DNA of 64,000 bases from Tetracladium setigerum. Its lineage: Eukaryota > Ascomycota > Leotiomycetes > Helotiales. The notes below the pieces were generated by a model. The model did not search any database, was not told where the DNA came from, and saw only the letters and a list, made by a program, of their open reading frames with translations. Of the stretch, positions 54,439 to 64,000 are shown in pieces. Every line of letters begins with the position of its first letter. The stretch's first letter is position 1. The translations under genes were made by a program, and so were the position numbers. The stretch spans positions 248,001 to 312,000 of the forward strand of contig PZJY01000001.1 of the NCBI GenBank assembly GCA_031472005.1, read 5' to 3'.

Positions 54439-55382
54439 ATGGCGTCAATTGAAGACTCACTGTCAGAGGGCAACGTGAAAGATGCGGTCAAGAGGTAAGA
54501 GACTATTCCCGGAACCCAACTACTTACATCTAATATTGAACAAGTCTTTTCACGACCAAGAAATACTCAGACTTGACCATATTCTGCAACGACAATCCTT
54601 ATAATGTCCACAAAGCAATCGTTTGCACTCAATCAACTCGAATTGAAGAGTGGTGCGAGGTCGTTGGCAAAGTATGCCACCATTATCCTTCTCAATCCAT
54701 TTTCATACTGATGGCGCCATTATGGTCAAAGAAAAAAGAATGTCAAGTCGAAATTTCGGAACAAGAAAGCCCAGTAATCGAAGCGGTCCTCGATTACATG
54801 TATCTTGGCTCATATACAGTACCATCTGAAGGTCCAGATAACAGCCTTCCCAATAATGGAGAGTGTATGGTGTTTCACACGAAAATGTACATTGCCGCAA
54901 CACATCTTCGTATTGGCGGTTTGCGCACGATGGCTGGTGAAAAATATCGAGATGCTGCTGCGTTTGATTATGATAATGACTGGAGTAAAAGCTTCTGTAT
55001 GGCTGCGAGTTTGTTGTGGACACACAACGTGGATATGGAGAAGATGAAGGATATCATGGTTGGATCTGCCCGTGAGAATGTCAAGGCATTACTCCAGAGT
55101 GACCGCCAGGATTTTAGGAAATTGTTGTCGAAGTGGCCTGAAGTTACGGTGTTGCTTCTGGAGGCTATTGTTGGGGCGAGGGGCAATGAAGTTGGAGTTG
55201 ATCGAGAAAAGGCAAAGGAAGTAGGGGCACTAGTTGGAGATTCTGACAAAGCCTTAACGATGCCAGAATCACGCTCATCTGAAATTGAAATAGCCGACTC
55301 TCAGGTCGTTAGCGAACCTGTTTATGATGAATGGGCTTCTTTTGGTACTGGCAAGAAGAAGAAAGGGATGAAAGGAAAATAA
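54439..55382 (+). CDS. BTB/POZ domain protein
   Basis: A fungal BTB/POZ protein, probably a protein-interaction factor or cullin-3 adaptor (family inference). Exon 1 (54439-54494) encodes MASIEDSLSEGNVKDAVK and exon 2 runs 54545-55382 (297 aa). A second, in-frame 60-nt intron (54672-54731, GTATGC, branch ACTGAT, acceptor TCAAAG) may remove a segment that does not fit a BTB fold, giving 277 aa. The BTB core is SLFTTKKYSDLTIFCNDNPY, VHKAIVCTQSTRIEEWC, then CQVEISEQESPVIEAVLDYM and YLGSYTVPSEG. A helical region (MYIAATHLRIGGLRTMAGEK) follows. The tail is Lys-rich (GKKKKGMKGK), possibly nuclear. No breaks are seen. Confidence 0.8.
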
Positions 55383-56160
55383 GGCAGTTCATGTCGACGT
55401 CAACTTAGGTTGTTAACCTTGTGGCTCCCATGACTTGAATGTGGAATAGAGACATTGTTATCAAGGTTGCTATCAAGGAACTTCAAGGCATCATTTCAAT
55501 CATCAAACAGCTTACTTTCTGCAGAAATCAGTTGACTTTAACTTGAAGAGAAAAAGAAACTGAATTCACCATTATTCTGATGTTTCCAGCTCGAATGTTC
55601 AGTTAGTCATCTCGTTCAATGAAGTTGGCCAAACACTGTCAAATTCAAGTTCCATCATCCTACAAGGTAAGATTATGTGGCAAAATACAGTGTTTTCTAC
55701 CTCTATAATTAGAAAATTCTAAGAAGGTGGCTGGAAAGTAGTCTAATTATGGTCGGGATGAAATCGTATTGGATAACTCCGAAGACCGTGCATTCAGCAA
55801 CTGTCACGATTTTTTCCCTCCCTTGTGAGCTTTCAGCATCATTTGTTCGAAATATAACTAATGCTTTGGAATTCACGTACGTGGACGGAATAACGGATAG
55901 CAATCTGGGGGTGGAGGTGGATTAACCCCACCATTATCGTGTGGGGAAGCTCTCTGTTTAGAAGAATTCTCAAGCTTGCTTGAGCAGTTCGGGAGAGAAA
56001 GTAGCGAGAAAATGCAAAAAGGGTGCGTTCTAATCAGGAGATAATTCAGAGCCAAAAATTACAGGAGATAATGATTTAATACTATGAGAACGTAAAACTA
56101 CAGAATAACAGGACATGGCTGGTGCGTACTCGAATCCAAACATGTAGTGAATAGTAAATA
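55383..56160. other. Spacer between convergent genes
   Basis: About 780 bases separating the BTB and class II aldolase genes. No gene, RNA or repeat was recognised. Confidence 0.5.
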
Positions 56161-57087
56161 CTAATTCAAGAAATCCCCCTTCGTCTTCGCAACTTGTTCA
56201 TCATAGTAAGGTTGGAAAGCCAACCAACCCTTTTCTGGTCCACCAACCTGTCCTACGGTAGCAGCAGCCTCCTCATCAGTGATGAATTTCTTTTGAAACC
56301 CACCCGCGCTCGCCGCATCCGCCAACAGCTGAGCATGACAAGTCTTATCCAAACTGATGAACCAAAATGCAGCCTCATCCACGCTGCCCCCCACAGTCAA
56401 CAAGCCATGATTCTGCAATATACAAGCTTTCCCATCTCCCAATGCTTTCACTATATTCAATCCCTCTTCACTATCAATCACCACACCTTTGAAATCTGTA
56501 TACACGCCGTGGGACTTGTAAAAACGGAGGGAGTCTTGAGTGATCATTTCCAAATGCCGACCGAAGCATGAGAAGGCTTTGCCGTAGGTGGAATGGGCGT
56601 GACACGCTGCATGGATTTCGGGACGAGCTTTGTGAATTTCCGAGTGGATTGCAAAAGCAGCTGTGTTGATTGGTTCATCACCTTCTACAATTTCACCATC
56701 TTCGCTGACGAGGATGAGGTCGGAGACTTTGATAAGTGAGAAGTGTTGTGAAAGTGGGTTGAGCCCTGGTTATATTAGATTGAGAACATGAAATCTGGAG
56801 GTTGAATTAAACAAACAAAAGTGGTCTGTGAGGATTGGATCTCGAACAGAGATATGTCCTGCAACGCCTTCATCAAATCCACGGTCGGCGAAGACTCGAA
56901 ATGCGGCGGCTAAGTGTTGTTTTCTGTAGAGCCGCTCATCTTCTAGGTTTGTGAATGTGGGGTACTGTCGAATTTTGAGGACTTTTCCGCTCTTGGTTTT
57001 TCCACTGGATTGGACTTGAGGTTTAGGCTGAGATTTGGGGATTGAGTCCTCCTTAGAAGTAATACTTTCGACAAGAGAAGGTGCCAT
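56161..57087 (-). CDS. Class II aldolase/adducin family protein
   Basis: A zinc-dependent class II aldolase/adducin-head domain protein; fungal members are mostly of unknown substrate. Exons 57087-56817 and 56765-56161 (intron GTTTGT..ACCAG) give 291 aa. The N-terminal 45 residues are polar and Lys/Pro/Ser-rich. The domain starts RLYRKQHLAAAFRVFADRGF and continues GVAGHISVRDP. It includes DHFWLNPLSQHFSLIKVSDL, EPINTAAFAIHSEIHKARPE and the metal-binding HAACHAHSTYGKAF. The C-terminal half has ACILQNHGLLTVGGSVDEAA with a further ligand His. All key residues look intact, so it may be an active lyase or a scaffold-type homologue. No signal peptide, so probably cytosolic. Confidence 0.9.
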
Positions 57088-58160
57088 TGTGACAGGATCT
57101 ATGAAATGTTATATCGCAGTGTAGCGGGTTTGTAGAAGAGTATATGAAGTTCACAACTCACTCCTCAAGAGCTGAAACACTTATAGACAATCGTGGGGTA
57201 CCAAGCATTGAGGGGAAAGAGATCTACTGTACAAAAGTGGGCAGGAAGGTGGGGCATCGTTGCATCGGAAAAGCCATTGACTTTTCCGACTCGAGACTGT
57301 AAGTCTTGTCGACTGTTTCCAACATCTGATTGAAGCACTTGATATAGATTATGGTTTCTCATCATTTCTCCTCAAGAAATTCTTCAATGCTGGGTTGCAG
57401 TACAGAGATAGGAGATACATGATAGTTCGGAAACCAAGGAAGCAACTGGAGGATTGAATACTAACTGAAATTCAATACAAAGCTTCATACAAGGACTTTT
57501 CTACAGTCGAGCACATGTGTGATCTTTGGAGTCAACACTCGGGAGAGAGTCTACCGAGTCGATTATACAGGACAGGAAAAGAAGACATTCAATAATAGAG
57601 AAAGTGGACGTTGATGCTAGGCGGGTGGTTTGCCAAGAGATTGCTTACATAAGGTCAACAACAACAGAGTGCCGAAGCGGCGTGCCCAGAGTCAACAGCG
57701 TCATCGAGGTCATGAAAGATTTCTCTGCCTCGTCTGCTTCTGCCTTTGCAGAAGCGAAAAGGTAAACAAATATCTTGTTCGGGACAGTTATCTCGCTTCT
57801 GTTGTTTACTTTTCATATTCATCTCTGTTATCTATCTATTATCTCCGAATCGCCGAAGGAAACACTCGGCCATAAGGTTTCTTGTGGTGGCAGAGTTGCT
57901 GAGCAATCGACCGAGGTCGGGTGGACAGGAGATATCCAACACATCATTTAATTCCCCACAAAACCTTCATATACTTTGAGGTGATTGTCATCATAGCATA
58001 GTCACTACAACTATACTTTTCCTCTTAGATACTTCTTCCTTCCTTCTTCATTCTCCAATATTCACATATCGAAAGAGATTCACAACGTAAATTACTTTCC
58101 CCCACCTTCGACCCCTCCAAACAGTACCTCCCTTCGAACCCTCCACACTCTCTGTTGACG
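57088..58160. other. Divergent intergenic/promoter region
   Basis: About 1.07 kb between the divergently transcribed aldolase and NADH-pyrophosphatase genes, holding both promoters. Pyrimidine-rich sequence (TTCCTTCCTTCTTC near 58030) precedes the right-hand gene. No gene is seen. Confidence 0.5.
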
Positions 58161-59481
58161 ATGCCCCTTCCCCAACCCGACCTCCCAGAACCTGCGCACG
58201 CCGAAGTAGACTCCATGCTCACACGCAAGTTTGGACGAGAGATCGCAAACTACTTCTCCGGCTCCCCGCTAAACCGAGTGTCCTTTCTTCGGGCAAACCA
58301 TGCCTTCATCTCCGCCGCTTTTGTACACCCATCGACAAACTTTCTCCTTTTAAACGACCTTGCTCCTTTACTGGAGAATGGCACGAAATTGGCTTATGCT
58401 AAGCATGCAGAGGTGAAGCCTTTGGTTGGGGAGAATCCATTTGAAAAGACGGAGGAGGAGATGATTAAGCAGTACAACTCGAGTGTTACGCAGCCATTGG
58501 TTTTGTTTTTGGGATTGGACGAGAGATTCAAGGAGGAACAAGGTGGCTTTAAACATGGGCTGTACAGTGGAAGGCCGTATTTCGCCATTGATGTCACGGC
58601 AAAGGGATCAGTGAAGAAAGAAGCGGAGGGAATAATCGAGGCTATGAAGGCGAAGGGTTTGGAGTTTGTGGTTTCGAGGGTGCATATGTCTATCAATGCA
58701 CCAGAAGGTACATCCTCCCTCTTTCGATGTCAATTCTTCAATACTAATCAAACCTCAAACAGCCGCAATCTTCGCACAAGCTCGCGCCCTTTTGGACTGG
58801 AATGCCCGAAACCCCTTCTGCGCAGGCTGTGGACAACCAACCCTCTCTATAAATGCAGGTACAAAAAGAGTTTGCCCGCCAACAGATCTTGCCTCCCTCC
58901 CAACAGCCCAATCAAACGAAATACCAGCAACACCAACCCAACGACCATCCTGCGTCACCCGAACTGGAATTTCCAACCTCTCATTCCCCCGCACCGATCC
59001 CACCGTAATCATGGCCGTCCTTTCCCACGACAGCAAAAGAGTTCTTCTCGGCCGTCAAAAACGTTGGCCACCACACTGGTACTCCACTCTCGCCGGTTTC
59101 TGTGAGCCAGCCGAGAGCGTGGAAGAAGCTGTCCGTAGAGAAGTGTGGGAGGAATCCGGTGTTATGCTTGGGAGAGTCATCATTCACAGTACACAACCGT
59201 GGCCATATCCGGCCAATTTGATGATTGGCGCTATTGGGCAAGCGCTACCTGATGGTGAGGGTATTCATCTAGAACATGATCCCGAACTTGGCGATGCGAA
59301 ATGGGTGCCGGTTGAGGAGATCAGGGAGGCGCTGAGAATTGGAACTAGTGGGTTGGGTGAAGATCCTGGACCAGATTATGTGGAAGGCGGATTGAGATTA
59401 CCGCCTAAGACAGCGATTGCGCATCAACTATTGCTCGCTGTGGTTGCTGGACCTTTCTTAGGAGAGGCGAGCAAGATTTAG
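58161..59481 (+). CDS. npy1: NADH pyrophosphatase (Nudix), peroxisomal type
   Basis: A Nudix hydrolase of the NudC/Npy1 class that cleaves NAD(H) to NMN(H) and AMP. Exons 58161-58707 and 58763-59481 (intron GTACAT, branch ACTAATC, acceptor AACAG) give 421 aa. The N-terminal domain has ANYFSGSPLNRVSFLRAN. The zinc-ribbon region reads NPFCAGCGQPTLSINAGTKR and then VCPP, with one CxxC pair and a later Cys. The Nudix box is GFCEPAESVEEAVRREVWEE followed by SGV, matching the signature G-x5-E-x7-REUxEExGU with all metal-binding Glu present. The class motif SQPWPYPANLM appears as TQPWPYPANLM. The protein ends ASKI, so the last three residues SKI are a plausible peroxisomal PTS1 tripeptide, in line with yeast Npy1. 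No breaks are seen. Confidence 0.95.
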
Positions 59482-60318
59482 CCGAGCTTCTGGATTTTTT
59501 TGTTTACGTTCAGATTTTCATGGACTTTGGTTTTAATAGAGGTCTACATTGTTAAAGATATGATCTATAGACAGAAAAGAATATATGAGATCTGCTACTA
59601 GAGGTTATAATTTTCAGGTTCATAGCCTCATTGTGGACATCATGGTTGAAGCCCCTGGTCAATATAATAACGACTAAGCTCGCCCTTTAAGAGTACAGCG
59701 TTGCTCCAAATGTCAAAGAAGATAAATCCGTTTACAGAAGTCATATTTTAAGACTGCCCTTGAAAATTTACAGCGGGGCCAAGCCGTTCCTTCGGAAGCC
59801 AGAATAGTCAGTTTGTCAGTCTTGTCCAGAAAAGTGAATTGGCTACCTGATTTAAGAGGTACCTAGTTCTGGAAAATTCAACTTGAATGCGATACGAACC
59901 AGCACCTTTTCAGTTCGAATTTAAGCCTCTGCTTATTCGTGTAGGAGTATTGCTTGGACAGTGTAGGCTAATTCCAGAGAAGTTGGTTCAGATAAGGGGA
60001 GATGGTCGGCAAAAGGTAGTCTTGGGATAATTTCAGAGAAGAAGAAGGCGGCCTTTCTAAACGTTTTTACACGTGCCTACAATGTTTCCTTTTTAATCAC
60101 CTGTTTCCAGCTTGTTGTATTTTTACAGACCTGTGTTAAAAATTACAGGAAGGTACAAAGCACGGATGCAACGTAGATGATCAATACCTCGCATCGCATA
60201 AATAAATATATACACTAGAAGTCCACAGACTCGCTCGGAAGCTAGCTTTCTCCCTTCCCCCAAAAAAGGAGCAACGTGCCCGAAAAGAGTAAAATGTTGA
60301 AGTCAAGGTCTCTCCATT
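59482..60318. other. Spacer between convergent genes
   Basis: About 840 bases between the NADH-pyrophosphatase and pectin-lyase genes, no gene seen. It contains CCTGATTTAAGAGGTACCTAG near 59847 but no clear palindrome. Confidence 0.5.
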
Positions 60319-61573
60319 TCAGATCTTTCCAATACCTGCGTTGGCCAAAACAGTCTTTGGAACATCCGCAACCGGAACGTGAGCAACCAAAGAGTTCTTC
60401 CACGGCGCAAATGCATCCAAGAGCGCGGTGCTCGTCTTTGATGGAAAGGACCCTGAATTGACCAACCGATTCCACTCACAGATATATCCCAACTTTGCGC
60501 TACAAAGCTGAGCATCGGCCACGGTCACAATAGACATCAAATTACTTTTCGTCAACGAAGGAGCGGTGATAGGCTCCGAGACGGAGTCGAAATAATTGCC
60601 TTCGAGCAGAACATTGGTCTTCACATCGATATCAAACGCGTGGCCACCCACATCTTTGAAGTAATTGCCCACGCCGTGGAAGAGGATTCGCGAATCCGTG
60701 TTATCGGTACCCATGTGAGGCGCACGTCCAGAGGCATCATGTACATAGTTGCCACTGAAGGTGTAGAAGTCCTTGACACCGATGAGCAACATCATCCAGT
60801 AGTGTTTCCCATTGCAGGAAGCGGACCACGAGGTCTTGCCGTCAAATTCATTGTTGCTGATAGTGACACGTCCGGCAGCGCCCCAGCCGCTCACAATCAT
60901 CTGGCGGCCGATGAGTGAGAATTTGCAATGATCGATCCAGATGTTGTCAGTGCCGTCGAGGGTGATGGCATCACCACCCCAGACGTACTCTGGGTTCAGG
61001 CCGGTGAAGTGGATATTTTGGATGATGATGTTGTTGACTCCATTGATCATGCGTAAGCCGCGTCCCTTGATCACACCAGCGCTACCAACTCCAACAAGAC
61101 TCTTGTTGCTGTTGATGGCGATGGGGTTTCTGGGGGCGTTGTTGTATTTGCAGGCCACGCGGGTGGCAGCACATGTGTCCATGATCCATAATTGACCGTT
61201 GGGTTGGCAGGAATTTGGACCTTGAGTGAAGTCAGTAGTGATTACCAGGTCTATGCAACAAATAGCAAGGGATGGACGAACAGCAAGTGGTTGTTGTTAC
61301 GCCTTGCGAGGAGGAGAAATCCCAGGTCTTGTTGATCGTGATAACACGAGGAGTAGCGTCCGTGAGCCATGACTCAAGTCTTTAAATATGTCAATAAACC
61401 GCACTCAAGTTGGGACAAAGGATTTCATCAAAAACGTACTGCGCAAGACTGGTTGGAATCTGAGGAGTTGCAGTCCCTCCACCAGTCGTCAGTCTCCCGA
61501 AGCCCTGAGGCTTGCCTTTGACTTGGGCCTGTGCCAGGCCGGCCAGCACGACGGCAGAAAGCAAGAGCTTCAT
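60319..61573 (-). CDS. Secreted pectin lyase, PL1 family
   Basis: An extracellular polysaccharide lyase that depolymerises pectin by beta-elimination. Exons 61573-61440, 61379-61282 and 61220-60319 (introns GTACGT..TTAAAG and GTTCGT..CTCAAG) give 377 aa. The signal peptide is MKLLLSAVVLAGLAQAQ. Beta-helix landmarks: SLVGVGSAGVIKGRGLRMI, GVNNIIIQNIHFTGLNPEY, WGGDAITLDGTDNIWIDHC (the WIDH region), GRQMIVSGWGAAGRVTISNN and the catalytic-Arg region SGRAPHMGTDN. Two Cys pairs with the family spacing are retained. The family resemblance is to fungal PelA/PelB-type pectin lyases rather than Ca-dependent pectate lyases, but the call between them is not certain. No breaks are seen. Confidence 0.92.
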
Positions 61574-64000
61574 TGAATCGAGTCGATGAGAAGAACCGAG
61601 AAAGAATGACCAAGAGAGAAAGTATGGAAGGCAACTTAAGTGATGCTGGTTGGCGAATAACCATTCAGGACAACGACGAGGAGCTCATATTTGTAGTATA
61701 CTCCATCTCTGTGAGCAGGGATTTAAACGAAGAACGAGAGGGAGTGACAGGGGCGAGCCACAGATCATGGCATGGCCATAAGCTGATGGGGAATCAAAGA
61801 TGCAAAAATCGAGATTGCTTCCATCGATGAGCTCAAATTCGTTGACGCACCCACTGTCCGTCCCTTCATTTAATGTATACTAGGTTCATGCCGAGAATTA
61901 TTAACGCCACAACCGAGCTTCAAGCACTTGACATCACCCAGTTCAACGGCTCCGCAAATTCTTCGAGGCCGCCCAGAAATAAATCACAATTCAACTTCCA
62001 GCCCGAGCCGAAATCCATGCGAGTTTCAAGTCCAAAATCCATGTGTGGAAAGGGCTTGATATCTACAACGTTAGGTAAGTTGTTCCGTAGAAATAACAAC
62101 TCGTTGCGTAGGGATATCAATCGGAATCGGGACAACATCATGATGGTCGGGCCGGGATACTCAAACGAGGCTCAAAAAATCCAGAAGAGTTCATCCACAT
62201 CGGCCACTGACCCAAAGATGCAGTTCGCCCCGCAAATTAATCTAAGAGAATCATTGGTTTAATTAAGAGGAACAGCTGCATATAGAAACAAGCCCGCTGC
62301 ACCCCGCATTTTTTGGCAATTGCCAAGAGAGGCTGGTGTTGTAGATTGATTGTTTATATAAGGGGTAGATAACTTGTCACTCTCGCGTTAACCATTCATC
62401 CACTGAGACACAGACACGTTCGGTTGCAAATTCATCTGGCAAGCTCAATCGTCCCAAAAGAATCATCCTTTCAAGGTTTGTTGCACTTCAATAACCAATC
62501 CTTACCATCATCAATAATATCAGCCTCAAATATATCATGATGGAGGTAAAACATGACTGAAATTCAACTTTCTGATTGTTACCCGTTGAACCACGACAGC
62601 GATAGTGAGTATGAGAAAAAGAGCAATACCAGTACGTACCTATGTATATAAAGCGACCACGGCCTGCACTGATGAACCATATATCAAAGTTGTGAGGTGA
62701 CGGTGCTGTACATCGTACCGTACAAGCGGACGGCGACGACGACCGCTCGTCGTCGTACAAGCGGAAGGTATGAACGACCATGCAGATAGTGTTATCACCC
62801 GGCTTCGGCCGTGGCCTTTGTAGTAGACAAGAATACATGATTTACTGAGATTTATGCTCGCCTTGCCAAATTGAGAACGGGAATATAAGAAGGTGCAGGG
62901 TATGATGGTAGGATGTCTCGCCACACCTTCGCGATTAGCACTCGCTCAAACCCTGCCATTATTGCATTAATTTGCTCTATATTGCTTTGACTGATAAGGA
63001 AGAAGAGAGTGGTGATGAGGGTAGGTTGAATGAGATATTCTTGCAAAAATTCTGAAGAGCAGAGTGTTCATATGACAGCTAAGCAGTAGATAACAACGAC
63101 AACAAGTTCAAGCTAACAACAGCAACGACTTCAAATACTCAAATTAAAAAATAAGTATTCTCCTCAAAGTTCCAGATATTCAAGCACGCCATGTGGTTTC
63201 AATAGCCCCGATTCCGCTCTCGTAATGAGCGCATAGCCGGCGATGACGTCCACGAATCGTCGATCCGGTTAGCTTCCAAACACCTTGCGTGTATAGCCGG
63301 CTAGTTGTAAGAGTGATTTTGTAAAACGTTCCTCTTCAGAGTTTTGTTTATGTTCTCCAATGACTAGAACGGTCCTCTCGGCAGGGCGACGTCGTTAGAA
63401 GAGAGAAAAATGTCAAGCTTGCGAGTGAGCGAAAGGCATGCGTACAGGGCAGATGGCAGTCCCATGGTAGGACAAGATGGCTAGATAGATGGCAAGAAAA
63501 TAGCAAATGAAATGGAGATTCTTGACCACGAGATCAAGACGGGGAGGGGAGGAGAGAAGTAAGGAGAGAAGAGGAGAGAGTCAACCACTAAACTGACGTT
63601 GCTCTCATCACACCAGATATTTTTCCAACCACCTGCTAGGCAGTGGGCACGCTGTCAATAGTTCTCTAATGTCTCCATGTGATGATTGCAAAAGTCGATC
63701 CAATCTCGAAGCTGTCTCCAGATAACATAGTTTCAAAATTGAGTAGAAGAGTTTATAATCTCTCAAAGACGAAGACAGAATTCGAAGACGAAGACTTCGG
63801 TCTATCTGAACTGTCCGAAACTTCTGGGGTGTAAGAGTGGAAAACAAAAGAGTTCGCTACAGAAGGTGAATAAGATGGATATCCCCTTTACGAGACAGAT
63901 TTTTCACTTCTTCGGCATCATTTTCTCCCCGCCCGCATCACAAATTAGGCAATGTGAGCGAAAGGTGCAATGTGGACATTTCTTGGCCAAAGATGACGGA
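61574..64000. other. Right-hand gene-free region, 2.4 kb
   Basis: The first 200 bases are the pectin-lyase promoter. A frame at 61873-62262 is open but low-complexity and has no family features. At 62720-62765 a GTACAAGCGGA direct repeat flanks an 8-bp inverted repeat (ACGACGAC, loop CGCTC, GTCGTCGT). A short word TATAGCCGG occurs twice near 63220-63300. No gene or RNA was found. Confidence 0.45.
62720..62765. repeat. Nested direct and inverted repeats
   Basis: GTACAAGCGGA at 62720-62730 and 62755-62765 flank the stem ACGACGAC (62736-62743) / GTCGTCGT (62749-62756) with a 5-nt loop. Function is unknown. Confidence 0.55.

Noticed and set aside
59847..59880. Fourth TACCT..AGGTA palindrome
   Set aside because: GGTACCTAG is present, but there is no matching second arm at a similar distance.
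61873..62262. Open frame of about 130 codons
   Set aside because: Asn/Ser/Arg-rich, no signal or domain, and no codon-bias support; probably chance.
1..64000. CRISPR arrays, phage, integrons or operons
   Set aside because: The sequence is eukaryotic (spliceosomal introns, ER and mitochondrial targeting); no such structure was found.
1..64000. Full-length transposons or retroelements
   Set aside because: No reverse transcriptase, integrase, or DDE transposase motifs seen in any long open frame; only diverged small repeats.

Overview
The window is nuclear DNA from a filamentous ascomycete (Pezizomycotina). Helotiales/Leotiomycetes is a guess from the gene families; no marker fixes it. The evidence is intron-rich genes with 45-140 nt GT..AG introns and CTRAY-type branch points, secreted plant-cell-wall enzymes (AA9-CBM1, GH78, PL1), and fungal families such as 2EXR, the PD-(D/E)XK-like family and Ca3427-like PBP2. 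There are about 24 protein-coding genes, two relic genes and one unusual tRNA gene. No CRISPR arrays, operons or complete transposons were seen.

Layout. 0-9.7 kb is sparse: a partial gene at the left edge, a secreted intradiol dioxygenase, then disrupted alpha/beta-hydrolase and aldehyde-dehydrogenase genes, and a decayed 165-bp tandem repeat. 9.7-19.7 kb holds an AA9 lytic polysaccharide monooxygenase with CBM1, a PD-(D/E)XK nuclease-like gene, an unrecognised coiled-coil gene and a divergent Hsp70-like ATPase. 20.7-32.2 kb is mostly housekeeping: a Ca3427-like binding protein, Ubc7-type E2, a mitochondrial membrane protein, nucleoside diphosphate kinase, glucosidase II alpha, a hypothetical gene and a 2EXR protein. 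34.0-39.6 kb has an MFS sugar transporter and a GH78 alpha-L-rhamnosidase in convergent orientation with a tRNA-Cys gene between them. 40.3-49.3 kb is a dense core block: a J-like protein, condensin subunit 3, cysteine synthase, a mitochondrial protein and mitoribosomal bL19m. 51.9-61.6 kb carries a secreted beta-helix protein, a BTB protein, a class II aldolase, peroxisomal-type NADH pyrophosphatase and a secreted pectin lyase. The last 2.4 kb shows no gene.

The most unusual object is the tRNA-Cys(GCA) gene at 36040-36205. Its 72-nt cloverleaf, with U73, is recovered only by removing a 38-nt insert at the canonical 37/38 site and a second 56-nt insert between positions 53 and 54. The second insert begins GTAGGC, contains CTAAC and ends CAG, like a spliceosomal intron. 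It leaves a usable B box, and T5/T7 runs follow the gene.

A second theme is data quality. Several conserved genes (NDK, Ubc7, condensin subunit 3, the mitochondrial membrane protein, the 2EXR gene) are each broken by single-base length changes, mostly in short homopolymers, and in each case the family-length protein returns when the run length is corrected. This looks like assembly error and should temper any pseudogene call. Jointly, the plant-polymer genes (AA9, PL1, GH78 plus sugar transporter, intradiol dioxygenase) suggest a plant-associated or saprotrophic lifestyle.
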